From positions 186,001 through 250,000 of the forward strand of contig JARGPB010000001.1 in assembly GCA_029212905.1 (NCBI GenBank): a stretch of 64,000 nt of DNA, in the 5' to 3' direction. Source of the stretch: Thalassovita sp. (lineage in GTDB: Bacteria > Pseudomonadota > Alphaproteobacteria > Rhodobacterales > Rhodobacteraceae). The notes beneath the pieces are model-generated. The model was not told where the DNA came from. It saw only the letters and a list, made by a program, of their open reading frames with translations, and did no database searches. Positions 50,727-59,113 of the stretch are shown one piece after another. The stretch's first letter is position 1; the number at the start of each line of letters is the position of its first letter. The translations under genes and the position numbers were made by a program.

Positions 50727-51179
50727 ATGAGCGGCGACACGGACCTGATCAAGCTCTACTCTTCGCGCATTTTGGCGCTGGCAGCGGACATCCCCAATGA
50801 CGAACGCCTGCCCGCCCCCGACGCGACCATAAAGAAACGCTCGCCTCTTTGTGGCTCGACCGTCACGGTCGATATCACGCTGAAGGACGGCGCAATTGAC
50901 CAGTTCGGCCAAGACGTAAAGGCCTGTGCGCTTGGACAAGCTGCGGCAGCCGTGGTTGGCGCAAACGCACCGGGCTGCACCCGTACGCAGATTGAAACCG
51001 CCCGGGATCAACTGAAGACACTGCTCAAAGAGGATGGCCCCACGCCAGACGCCCCCTTTGACGGGCTCGAAGTGTTGCGCCCTGCCCGCGACTATAAGAA
51101 CCGTCATGCATCAATCATGCTGGCGCTAGAAGCAACGCTGGAAGCCATGGACAAGGCCGCTGAAAGCGCCTGCGCCTAA
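50727..51179 (+). CDS. NifU/IscU-like iron-sulfur cluster scaffold protein
   Basis: 150 residues with the IscU/NifU_N fold. Two of the usual cluster cysteines are clear, in RSPLCGSTV and VKACALGQAAA; the third position reads NRHASIMLA, with His rather than Cys. This variant is common in Rhodobacterales stand-alone scaffolds. It may assemble or carry Fe-S clusters for a subset of proteins or have another role. GAAGGA lies 6 bases before ATG 50727. It is divergent from hisI and followed by a terminator. Confidence 0.85.
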   Translation: MSGDTDLIKLYSSRILALAADIPNDERLPAPDATIKKRSPLCGSTVTVDITLKDGAIDQFGQDVKACALGQAAAAVVGANAPGCTRTQIETARDQLKTLLKEDGPTPDAPFDGLEVLRPARDYKNRHASIMLALEATLEAMDKAAESACA

Positions 51180-51202
51180 CCCTGACATCGCCAAACAAAA
51201 AA

Positions 51203-51240
51203 ACCGCCGCGCTTCTGTTTGGAAGGCGGCGGTCAGTTTT
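51203..51240 (+). terminator. intrinsic terminator after the NifU-like gene
   Basis: ACCGCCGC(G)CTTC pairs with GAAGGCGGCGGT around TGTTTG, a 12-bp stem with one bulged G, followed by CAGTTTT. An A run before it could allow use on the other strand too. Confidence 0.75.
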
Positions 51241-51375
51241 GCGAGTCTGATCGGAAAAGCCCGCTGAAATCGGAAGAGGCAGCAACCGAAGACTAGGGAC
51301 AGGCAGGTCAGTCGGCGCCCTGAGTTGGGACAGGCGGGCGCCTCAGCCGGGCACGATCAGATCGCAGGCAGAACC

Positions 51376-51498
51376 TTAAATCCAGTTCGGAAGGTGCAGC
51401 GCCGCGACGGTCATCACGATCAATGCAGCAACTCCCAAGGCATCCGAAAACAGCGTATCTTCGGCGCGGGTCATAATGTCGGTGATCTGGCGGATCAT
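51376..51498 (-). CDS. 40-residue single-pass membrane protein, possibly SOS-regulated
   Basis: The frame begins MIRQITDIMTRAEDTL, an amphipathic stretch, and continues with one hydrophobic helix (about residues 20-36, ALGVAALIVMTVAALHL) before ending PNWI. AGGGAG lies 8 bases before the ATG. It sits 128 bases downstream of recG on the same strand but has its own upstream region, with a GTTC-N7-GTTC LexA-type box starting 62 bases before the ATG. I do not know a named family. Its size, topology and putative LexA control recall the SOS-induced division inhibitor SidA of Caulobacter, but the sequences are not visibly alike. The coding call is well supported; the function is speculative. Confidence 0.7.
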   Translation of the reverse strand: MIRQITDIMTRAEDTLFSDALGVAALIVMTVAALHLPNWI

Positions 51499-51560
51499 GG
51501 CGGCAACTCCCTGTTAACCTTTGTTGCTGCTTTGTTCTCATATCCTTAATGGCAAGTAAA

Positions 51561-51585
51561 GAACTTTTTGAGAACATTTGTGAAC
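51561..51585 (-). promoter_or_regulatory. LexA-type SOS box (GTTC direct repeats)
   Basis: On the minus strand GTTC-TCAAAAA-GTTC (51575-51561) exactly matches the GTTC-N7-GTTC LexA operator known in alphaproteobacteria, with a third GTTC at 51585-51582 ten bases further out. It lies upstream of the 40-residue gene and downstream of recG. Confidence 0.55.
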
Positions 51586-51626
51586 ATAAAGGCTTTTGGC
51601 CTCTTTTGAGGCCGAACACCGCGTCG

Positions 51627-53717
51627 CTAACCGACAGACAACAGCCGGATCGCCTGATCCTGTTCCATCAACCACAACAAGACCCGAGCCGCCTGCCCGC
51701 GCGGGGTTTCCAACCCGGGATCCTGTGCCATCAAGGCGCGCGCATCCGTCTGCGCCACCTCCATCAAGGCCGCCTGACGTTCCATATCCGCAACCCGGAA
51801 CCGCGGCAGGCCGCTCTGCGCGGTCCCGATCAAATCGCCGGCACCGCGCATTTCCAGATCAACCTGGGAAATCTGGAACCCGTCTTCGGTATCACGCAAG
51901 GTGGTTAGCCGTTTCTGCCCACCGTCCCCCAAGGGCGCCTGATACATTAGCAAACAGGTCGAGGCCGCCGTCCCGCGCCCCACACGTCCGCGTAGCTGGT
52001 GCAGCTGCGCCAGACCGAAAATCTCGGCTCGTTCAATCACCATGATCGAGGCATTGGGCACGTTCACGCCGACCTCGATCACCGTTGTCGCCACCAGAAC
52101 CGAAGTCCTCCCGGCCACAAAATCAGCCATGGCCGCGTCTTTCTCTGCCGACGGCATCTGCCCGTGCACCAGCCCGACACGCCCCTCGCCCAATACGGCG
52201 CGCAGGTGTTTGAACCGCTCTTCGGCGGCCGTCAGATCGACGATTTCGCTTTCCTCGACCAGGGGGCACACCCAATAGGCTTGCCGCCCCTCGGCGATGG
52301 CCTTGCGCAGGTGATCGACCACCTCGTCCATCCGTGTCGTGGAAACCAAAGCGGTTTTGATCGGCTGGCGCCCCGGTGGTTTTTCATCCAGAATCGAGAC
52401 ATCCATGTCGCCATATTGCGCCAACGCCAAGGACCGCGGGATCGGCGTCGCCGTCATCACCAACACATCCGCCTGCGCGCCTTTTTTGCCCAGCTCTAGC
52501 CGCTGGCGCACGCCAAACCGGTGCTGTTCATCCACGACCGCCAAGCGAAGATCCTGAAACTCAACGTCTTTTTGAAACACCGCGTGGGTGCCCACCAACA
52601 TATGGATGTCACCGCGCGCCAGCGCCTCTAGCTTTGCCTTGCGGTCAGCCCCTTTGTCACGGCCGGTTAGCAGCTCCAGAACGACGCCCGCTTCCTCTGC
52701 AAGCGGTCGCAGCCCCTCAAGGTGCTGGCGCGCCAGAATTTCCGTCGGAGCCATCATGACCCCTTGCCCGCCCGCCTCGACTGCGACCAGCAAAGCCATG
52801 AAGGCCACCAGCGTTTTGCCCGCGCCGACATCGCCCTGTAGCAGCCTGTTCATCCGCAACGGCGCCGCCATGTCCGCCTCGATTTCCTCGATCGTGCGTA
52901 ATTGCGCGCCTGTCGGGTGGTACGGCAGCGACGTCAACACCCGCGCCTGCAACGCGCCAGACCCCTTGGTCTGACGCCCTTTGCTCCGGCGCAATTGCGA
53001 CCGCGCCAAGGCCAAGGTCAACTGGTGCGCCATAAATTCATCATAGGCCAAACGTTCCCGCGCCGCAGCCGTCGCAGCCAAATCCTCGGGCGCCCGAGGG
53101 TGATGCGCCAGATGAATCGCGTCGGCCCAATCAGGCCAGTCCGCCTGTTTCTTCTGTTCAGGATCAATCCATTCCGGTAAATCTGATGTCCGCGCCAAAG
53201 CCGCATCCACAGCTTTACCCATCTGTTTTTGCGTCACTCCGGCGGTCAGCGGATAAATCGGTTCGAAGGCCGGGATCGCGTCGGCCTCTTCCACTGGCAA
53301 CATATGATCTGGATGCACCATCTGTGCCATCCCATCGAACATTTCGACCTTGCCCGACACAACCCGCCGCGCACCAACTGGCAGGATTTTTGCCAAGTAG
53401 TCGCTCCGCGCATGGAAGAACACCAGTTGAAAGGATGTCTCGGTATCCTCGACCGTTACACGATAAGCGCCCCCTTTCGAGTGCGGCGCTTTGTGGGCAC
53501 CAATCGTGACCTCGACCGTGATGACATCCGGCAAAACCGCCCCGCGCACTGTAGAGCGCAGCGCGCGGTCTATGCCCGAATATGGTAGAGTGAACAGCAG
53601 GTCGCGTGGTTTTTCAACGCCCATTTGCCCAAGATTCTGCGCTGTTTTCGGCCCGACGCCCGCCAGAGTTTCCAGCTCAGCAAACAGTGGAAACAGGGCT
53701 TCGGGCCGACCACTCAT
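51627..53717 (-). CDS. recG: ATP-dependent DNA helicase RecG
   Basis: 696 residues. The wedge domain occupies about the first 150, starting with an HhH-like GVGPKTAQNLGQMGV. The helicase core has Walker A GDVGAGKT, motif II DEQH in VVDEQHRFGVRQR, motif III TATPIPR and motif VI QLRGRVGRG. RecG remodels stalled replication forks and Holliday junctions. Its ATG overlaps the ligA stop by 4 bases, so ligA-recG form an operon of DNA-maintenance genes. Confidence 0.97.
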   Translation of the reverse strand: MSGRPEALFPLFAELETLAGVGPKTAQNLGQMGVEKPRDLLFTLPYSGIDRALRSTVRGAVLPDVITVEVTIGAHKAPHSKGGAYRVTVEDTETSFQLVFFHARSDYLAKILPVGARRVVSGKVEMFDGMAQMVHPDHMLPVEEADAIPAFEPIYPLTAGVTQKQMGKAVDAALARTSDLPEWIDPEQKKQADWPDWADAIHLAHHPRAPEDLAATAAARERLAYDEFMAHQLTLALARSQLRRSKGRQTKGSGALQARVLTSLPYHPTGAQLRTIEEIEADMAAPLRMNRLLQGDVGAGKTLVAFMALLVAVEAGGQGVMMAPTEILARQHLEGLRPLAEEAGVVLELLTGRDKGADRKAKLEALARGDIHMLVGTHAVFQKDVEFQDLRLAVVDEQHRFGVRQRLELGKKGAQADVLVMTATPIPRSLALAQYGDMDVSILDEKPPGRQPIKTALVSTTRMDEVVDHLRKAIAEGRQAYWVCPLVEESEIVDLTAAEERFKHLRAVLGEGRVGLVHGQMPSAEKDAAMADFVAGRTSVLVATTVIEVGVNVPNASIMVIERAEIFGLAQLHQLRGRVGRGTAASTCLLMYQAPLGDGGQKRLTTLRDTEDGFQISQVDLEMRGAGDLIGTAQSGLPRFRVADMERQAALMEVAQTDARALMAQDPGLETPRGQAARVLLWLMEQDQAIRLLSVG

Positions 53718-55837
53718 GCGCCCGAAATCAGCTGTAGCCAGCCGTCCTCGTCCAGGGTTTCAATACCCAGTTCAGCCGCTTTCTTGGCTTTCGACCCCGC
53801 CCCCGGCCCCGCCACCAAGATATCTGTTTTCTTGCTGACCGACCCCGAGACCTTAGCGCCCAATGCCTCGGCGCGGGCTTTGGCCTCGGCGCGGGTCATT
53901 TTTTCCAGCGTCCCAGTGAACACCACAGTTTTTCCAACGACAGGGCTGCCATCGACAGTCGGCTGCTTGGCCGCGGCAATGTCCAAATGCGCCACAAGCG
54001 CGTCGATGCTAGAGCGCTCCTGCTCTTGTGCAAAAGCCATCACCAAAGATCGCGCCATCACTGCGCCGACGCCGTCAATCGCCAGCAGCTCGTCCCAATC
54101 GGGACCCTCGCATTGCGCCGCGTTCATCATGGCGGTCTCGAACACGTCCCAAGTCCCGTAATGAGTTGCGATCAGATTGCTGGCCGCCTCGCCCACATGC
54201 CGAATACCGAGAGCAAAAAGTAGTTTTCCAAACGGAATTTTTCTTTTTTCATCAATGGCTTTGAACAAGTTCTTTGCGCTTTTGTCCCCCCAACCATCGC
54301 GGTTCGCCAGTTTCGACAGGTTCGCGGAATCCCGCGTTGCCAAAGTGAATATATCCGCAGGAGTTTTCACCGAAAGCTGATCATCATGGTAGAACATCTC
54401 CACCTGCTTCGCCCCCAGGCCTTCGATATCAAACCCACCTCGACCTACGAAATGTTTTAGCTTTTCAACAGCTTGAGCGGGACAGACAATCCCACCAGTG
54501 CACCGGCGAATGGCATCGCCTTCTTCGCGAATGGCGGCGGACCCGCACTCTGGGCATACTGTCGGAAAGTCATAGGGCCGGGCTTGCTCTGGCCGTTTTG
54601 AGACATCAACGTCCGCGATTTTCGGAATCACGTCCCCCGCCCGATAGACCTGCACCCAATCGCCCGCTCGGATATCTTTGCCGGCGCGAATTTCGCCACC
54701 TTTTGCGTCCTTGCCTGCGATGTAGTCTTCATTATGCAGCGTCGCGTTGCTCACAACCACACCGCCCACCGTTACCGGCTGCAAACGTGCCACAGGGCTC
54801 AAAGCGCCGGTTCGCCCCACCTGAATATCGATCGCCTCCAATCGTGTCCAAGCCAGCTCGGCAGGGAACTTATGGGCAATCGCCCAGCGTGGTGTGGTCG
54901 AACGGAACCCAAGGCGCCCTTGGAGGTCCAGGTCGTTCACCTTGTAAACGACACCGTCAATATCATAGCCCAAAGTGGCGCGCTGCTGTTCGATCAACCG
55001 ATAATGCGTCAGAAGCTCTTGAACGTTTTCACACAGGCATGTCAAAGTGTTGGTCTGGAACCCCAAACGCTTCAAGCGATCAATCGCGTCGATTTGGGTG
55101 TCCGCCAGAGGCGCAGAAAGCTCCCCCCAGCTATATGCAAAGAACCGCAAGGGCCGCGATCGTGTGATCATTGAATCGAGTTGCCGCAAAGATCCCGCCG
55201 CAGCATTACGCGGGTTAGCAAAGGCTTTTTCTCCGCGTTCGGCCTGACGGTTGTTAAGCGCGTCGAAATCGGCGTGGCTCATGTAGACCTCGCCGCGCAC
55301 CTCCAGAATATCAGGGGCGTCGATCAGAGACTGCGGAATGTCCGTGATCGTCCGCGCATTTTCAGTAACATTTTCTCCAACTTCTCCGTCACCGCGCGTG
55401 GCTGCCTGAACCAATTGGCCATATTCGTAGCGCAAAGACAGGCTCAATCCATCAATCTTTGGCTCCGCCGTATAGGCGACACTACCAGCCGGTTGCCCCA
55501 GGTATTTACAAATAAATTCATCGAATTCCGTCACATCCGCGTCTTCGAAAGCGTTTCCCAAGGACATCATCCGCACACGGTGTGCGATTTTTCCGAATCC
55601 CTCTCCTGGAGCAGCGCCAACCTGGTCACTCGGGCTGTCCGTGCGTTTGAGCGTAGGGAATAGCGCTTCGATTGCGGTGTTCCGACGCTTCAGATAATCA
55701 TAGTCTGCGTCCGAGATTTCGGGCGCATCTTGGGTGTGATAGGCTTTGTTCGCCTGCGCGATCAGCCGGGCCAGACGCTCCAGCTCGGCCATAGCCTCGG
55801 CCTCGGTCAGCATTTCTACAGTAATGTCTGCGGTCAC
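53714..55837 (-). CDS. ligA: NAD-dependent DNA ligase
   Basis: 707 residues. It joins Okazaki fragments and repair nicks. The adenylation domain has the AMP-accepting Lys in the KIDG motif (AEPKIDGLSLSLRY), followed by an OB domain, a four-cysteine zinc finger (CPECGSA...RCTGGIVCP), HhH repeats and a C-terminal BRCT domain (GKTVVFTGTL). The start is GTG 55837, with AAAGGA 8 bases upstream. It overlaps recG downstream and is 92 bases from the ctrA stop. Confidence 0.97.
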   Translation of the reverse strand: MTADITVEMLTEAEAMAELERLARLIAQANKAYHTQDAPEISDADYDYLKRRNTAIEALFPTLKRTDSPSDQVGAAPGEGFGKIAHRVRMMSLGNAFEDADVTEFDEFICKYLGQPAGSVAYTAEPKIDGLSLSLRYEYGQLVQAATRGDGEVGENVTENARTITDIPQSLIDAPDILEVRGEVYMSHADFDALNNRQAERGEKAFANPRNAAAGSLRQLDSMITRSRPLRFFAYSWGELSAPLADTQIDAIDRLKRLGFQTNTLTCLCENVQELLTHYRLIEQQRATLGYDIDGVVYKVNDLDLQGRLGFRSTTPRWAIAHKFPAELAWTRLEAIDIQVGRTGALSPVARLQPVTVGGVVVSNATLHNEDYIAGKDAKGGEIRAGKDIRAGDWVQVYRAGDVIPKIADVDVSKRPEQARPYDFPTVCPECGSAAIREEGDAIRRCTGGIVCPAQAVEKLKHFVGRGGFDIEGLGAKQVEMFYHDDQLSVKTPADIFTLATRDSANLSKLANRDGWGDKSAKNLFKAIDEKRKIPFGKLLFALGIRHVGEAASNLIATHYGTWDVFETAMMNAAQCEGPDWDELLAIDGVGAVMARSLVMAFAQEQERSSIDALVAHLDIAAAKQPTVDGSPVVGKTVVFTGTLEKMTRAEAKARAEALGAKVSGSVSKKTDILVAGPGAGSKAKKAAELGIETLDEDGWLQLISGA

Positions 55838-55929
55838 GACCCGTTCCTTTATTCACTTAAGCAAAGTGATAGGGGCGCGCCGCCGTGACGTCCAGACCGA
55901 GGCCGTTCCGTGAGTGTAAATTCGTCGCC

Positions 55930-56646
55930 TCAGGCACCGACAGCCAGCTTGTCCTCAGGGAATTCGACCGGATTCGGATCACGTAGAACATACCCACGCC
56001 CCCAGACCGTTTCGATATAGTTTTCACCTTCGGTCGCCAGGCTGAGTTTTTTGCGCAATTTGCAGATGAACACGTCTATGATCTTCAGTTCCGGCTCGTC
56101 CATGCCGCCATAGAGATGATTCAGGAACATTTCCTTGGTAAGCGTCGTCCCTTTCCGCAAGCTCAGCAGCTCCAGCATCTGGTATTCTTTCCCGGTAAGG
56201 TGGACGGTCTTGCCGCCGACATCCACTGTCTTTGCATCCAGATTGACGTTCACCTTGCCAGTACGGATCACGGACTGAGAATGCCCTTTCGAGCGTCGGA
56301 TGATGGCGTGAATGCGGGCGACCAGTTCCTCACGGTGGAACGGTTTGGTCATGTAATCATCGGCGCCGAATCCAAAGCCTTTGATCTTGTTGTCGGTATC
56401 GTCAGAACCCGATAGAATCAGAATCGGCGTATCGACACGCGCCAGGCGCAACTGGCGCAGCACTTCGTGACCATGCATATCCGGCAAGCCTAGGTCCAAC
56501 AGGATCAAATCATAGTCATACAGCTTTGCCAGATCGATGCCTTCTTCGCCCAAATCCGTGGTATACACGTTCAGGTTTGCATGGGTCAGCATCATCTCGA
56601 TGCTTTTCGAGGTTGTCGGGTCATCCTCAACCAGCAGCACACGCAT
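55930..56646 (-). CDS. ctrA: cell-cycle response regulator CtrA
   Basis: 238 residues of the OmpR/PhoB type. The receiver has the phospho-acceptor Asp51 in LILLDLGLPDMHGHEVLRQL, and the winged-helix domain contains TGKEYQMLELLSLRKGTTLTKEMFLNHLYGG, nearly invariant in CtrA. In Rhodobacterales CtrA governs motility, gene transfer agent and signalling genes rather than being essential. A one-mismatch CtrA site (TTAA-N7-TTAC, 56701-56715) lies 55 bases upstream, and sciP, encoding its antagonist, is the next gene upstream. Confidence 0.97.
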   Translation of the reverse strand: MRVLLVEDDPTTSKSIEMMLTHANLNVYTTDLGEEGIDLAKLYDYDLILLDLGLPDMHGHEVLRQLRLARVDTPILILSGSDDTDNKIKGFGFGADDYMTKPFHREELVARIHAIIRRSKGHSQSVIRTGKVNVNLDAKTVDVGGKTVHLTGKEYQMLELLSLRKGTTLTKEMFLNHLYGGMDEPELKIIDVFICKLRKKLSLATEGENYIETVWGRGYVLRDPNPVEFPEDKLAVGA

Positions 56647-56700
56647 ATTCGTTTCTCCGCAAATTGCTTATAAATTCAATTTAACCGTGGCGAACAAAGG

Positions 56701-56715
56701 TTAACCACCCGTTAC
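56701..56715. promoter_or_regulatory. candidate CtrA binding site upstream of ctrA
   Basis: TTAA-CCACCCG-TTAC, one mismatch from TTAA-N7-TTAA, in the 96-bp ctrA upstream region. Another GTTAA/TTTAACC lies at 56680-56686. This fits autoregulation, which is known for ctrA in Caulobacter. Confidence 0.4.
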
Positions 56716-56742
56716 CGCAGAAGAACAAATAGCATACTATCG

Positions 56743-57021
56743 CTAAAGTTGTCTATATTTTTGAACCGCTGTCGCTTTCAAAGCCTCTTCTCCGTGGTTC
56801 GCAATGGCCTGACACCATTCAACAAATTCCTCATCGCTTAACCCATAGCGTTTTTGTGCCTCTGCCTGAGTAATCAACCCATAGAGAACCCCCCGCACAA
56901 CCGCAGCTTTGCGGCTGGCCACCCATCGCCGGGTATCATCGGGCGGCAAATCAGCTTGGGTCATCACCCGGCCGTCAGGCAAATTCACCGCCCGGGGCCC
57001 CTCGACTTTCTTCAGATACAT
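56743..57021 (-). CDS. sciP: CtrA inhibitor SciP (DUF1153)
   Basis: 92 residues, beginning MYLKKVEGPRAVNLPDGRV, the standard SciP N-terminus, with a helix-turn-helix in AEAQKRYGLSDEEFVEWCQAI. SciP binds CtrA-controlled promoters and blocks CtrA-driven transcription in Caulobacter. ATG 57021 has AAGGA 8 bases upstream; an ATG three codons earlier is possible. It is transcribed toward ctrA from 96 bases upstream, so the regulator and its antagonist may share a transcript. It is divergent from mnmA. Confidence 0.93.
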   Translation of the reverse strand: MYLKKVEGPRAVNLPDGRVMTQADLPPDDTRRWVASRKAAVVRGVLYGLITQAEAQKRYGLSDEEFVEWCQAIANHGEEALKATAVQKYRQL

Positions 57022-57088
57022 CGCAGTCATCCTTGCTCTTTGCGCCACAATCGGGGGCTGCGCCTTAACAAGGGGTGAAACGAGGGGC

Positions 57089-57116
57089 TTGAGAGTATGT
57101 AGGATTTTCCTATATT
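57089..57116 (+). promoter_or_regulatory. promoter of mnmA
   Basis: TTGAGA (57089-57094), 16 bases, TATATT (57111-57116); each hexamer is a 5 of 6 match. A 13-bp palindrome TAGGATTTTCCTA (57100-57112) fills the spacer. Confidence 0.5.
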
Positions 57117-57144
57117 CTCGCAGACTTTCATGGGGACACGGCAC

Positions 57145-58284
57145 ATGCTGGACGATACTGTTAAATTGAACTCGCTCGGCTTTGCGAAACCGCCGTCGGA
57201 AACCCGTGTGGTGGTGGCGATGTCGGGGGGCGTGGACAGCTCGGTCGTGGCGGCGATGCTGGCCGAAGAGGGCTATGATGTCGTTGGCGTCACCCTGCAA
57301 CTGTATGATCACGGTGCGGCCCTGGCAAAGAAAGGCGCCTGTTGCGCGGGAATCGACATTCATGATGCCCGCCGTGTGGCCGAGGAAATGGGTTTCCCCC
57401 ACTACGTCCTGGACTATGAAAACATTTTCCAAGAGGCGGTGATTGACGAATTCGCCGACAGTTATCTGGGAGGGGCCACCCCGGTGCCCTGCATCCGCTG
57501 TAATGAGCGCGTCAAATTCAAAGACCTGCTGGAAACCGCAAAGGATCTGGATGCCGACTGTATGGCGACAGGTCACTATATCCAGCGCAAACTGGGCCCC
57601 AACGGTCCCGAACTGCATTCAGCCGCTGACGCCAATCGCGATCAGTCCTATTTCCTGTTCTCGACCACGCCCGAACAGCTGGCTTATCTGCGCTTTCCGT
57701 TGGGGCACCTGCCCTCAAAGGATGCGACGCGCGCGCTGGCGGCGAAATACGGGCTGGCCGTTGCGGATAAACCCGACAGCCAGGATATCTGCTTTGTCCC
57801 CAACGGCAACTATGCCAGCGTTATCGAAAAGCTGCGCCCAGGCGCGGCGGAACCTGGCCAGATCGTCCATGCGGATGGGCGTGTGCTGGGCGAACATAAC
57901 GGCGTCATCCACTATACCATCGGTCAGCGTCGCGGGCTGGGGATTGGCGGACTGTCTGACCCTCTGTACGTGGTAAAGCTGGATGTAGACACCAAGCAGG
58001 TGATCGTCGGCCCCAAAGAGCTGCTGTCCACCCGCACCATCCCTGTACGCGAAATCAACTGGCTGGGCGATGAGCCGCTGACCTCGCGGGCAGAATGGCA
58101 TGTCGCGGTCAAGGTCCGCTCGACCCGCCCCCCGCGCGAGGCAATCATCCGGCCCCTGACGGACACCACAGCCGAGGTAGAGCTGCTGACCGCCGAGGAA
58201 GGTGTGTCCCCCGGTCAGGCCTGTGTGTTCTATGAAACCACCGGCTCGCGCATCCTGGGCGGTGGCTGGATCTGGAAAGGTTAA
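57145..58284 (+). CDS. mnmA: tRNA-specific 2-thiouridylase MnmA
   Basis: 379 residues. It places sulfur on the wobble uridine of tRNAs for Lys, Glu and Gln. The PP-loop is VVVAMSGGVDSSVVAAML, and the two catalytic cysteines lie in PCIRCNERVKF and SQDICFVP, with HYTIGQRRGLGIG near the C-terminal domain. I chose ATG 57145 (MLDDTVKLNSLG); ATG 57130 would add five residues. It is convergent with olsA, with a single base between the stop codons. Confidence 0.95.
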   Translation: MLDDTVKLNSLGFAKPPSETRVVVAMSGGVDSSVVAAMLAEEGYDVVGVTLQLYDHGAALAKKGACCAGIDIHDARRVAEEMGFPHYVLDYENIFQEAVIDEFADSYLGGATPVPCIRCNERVKFKDLLETAKDLDADCMATGHYIQRKLGPNGPELHSAADANRDQSYFLFSTTPEQLAYLRFPLGHLPSKDATRALAAKYGLAVADKPDSQDICFVPNGNYASVIEKLRPGAAEPGQIVHADGRVLGEHNGVIHYTIGQRRGLGIGGLSDPLYVVKLDVDTKQVIVGPKELLSTRTIPVREINWLGDEPLTSRAEWHVAVKVRSTRPPREAIIRPLTDTTAEVELLTAEEGVSPGQACVFYETTGSRILGGGWIWKG

Positions 58285-58285
58285 C

Positions 58286-59113
58286 TTAACCCTGCGCGTC
58301 GGGCATCCCGGCGCACACGGCCTGCTCTGCATACGCAGCCAGTGATTTCCGGTTAGGGAATTCATCGACACGAACAGGCGCGTGATATTTCACGGTCACT
58401 TTGCCTTGGCTCGGGGCTGCCAGCACCTTTAGCAGGTGACCGGCAAAGTCCATATCGCCCCACCAACCATAGAACCGAATATCTGCGCCCTTGGGGGCCT
58501 CATAAACCAAAGTCGCGGGCTGAATATGCAACTTATGCCTCAAGTGATCTGTAAAGAACGCCTGAAAAAGTGTTGATTTAAAAGGTAAAATCACAATACC
58601 ATCTGTCGATGTTCCCTCGGGAAAGAACAGCAGCTTGTGCCCCGCCAGCAGGCGATCTTCGAACACGTTCTGCTGGAGCTTCGCCTCCTTGCGATCCCGA
58701 TTGATAAACACCGTCCCCGTCGCCCGCGCCAGCCAACCGATACCCGGCCAACCAGCCACTTCGGACTTGGCAACGAAATAGATCCTCTTTCGGGCATTCA
58801 ACGCGAAAATATCCAACCAAGACACATGGTTAGCGACCACAGCGCCACGATGCCTCATGACTTCGCCTTCGGTTTCAAACCGAATTCCCATGATCCGAAA
58901 CGCATTACGGCACACGAATTGAGTGATATGCGGTGTGACAGGCCGGTGCTGGCCGAAAATTGGCCTTTCGATCAAGCGGGTCAGCAACAGGACACCCAAT
59001 CCCCCGAACACCAGAATGGCCAGAGGCACCCCTCGGATGACAGCGCGCAGCCAGCCCCGAACGCCAAGCGGCTCCAGCTCTGGTTCGGGCGGCATATCCC
59101 AGCTTAGGTTCAC
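58286..59113 (-). CDS. olsA: lysophospholipid acyltransferase-family protein, probably OlsA
   Basis: 275 residues of the PlsC family, with an N-terminal membrane helix (AVIRGVPLAILVFGGLGVLLL), the catalytic NHxxxxD box as NHVSWLDIF and FPEGTSTDG as motif III. Adjacent olsB strongly suggests it is OlsA, which esterifies lyso-ornithine lipid to ornithine lipid, a phosphorus-free membrane lipid. Its ATG overlaps the olsB stop by 4 bases. Confidence 0.88.
   Translation of the reverse strand: MNLSWDMPPEPELEPLGVRGWLRAVIRGVPLAILVFGGLGVLLLTRLIERPIFGQHRPVTPHITQFVCRNAFRIMGIRFETEGEVMRHRGAVVANHVSWLDIFALNARKRIYFVAKSEVAGWPGIGWLARATGTVFINRDRKEAKLQQNVFEDRLLAGHKLLFFPEGTSTDGIVILPFKSTLFQAFFTDHLRHKLHIQPATLVYEAPKGADIRFYGWWGDMDFAGHLLKVLAAPSQGKVTVKYHAPVRVDEFPNRKSLAAYAEQAVCAGMPDAQG

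Noticed and set aside
51308..51619. A 103-codon minus-strand frame covering the 40-residue gene region.
   Set aside because: Its predicted protein is low-complexity and Arg/Cys/Asp-rich, it is in another frame, and the 40-codon frame has the better ribosome binding site and a sensible product.
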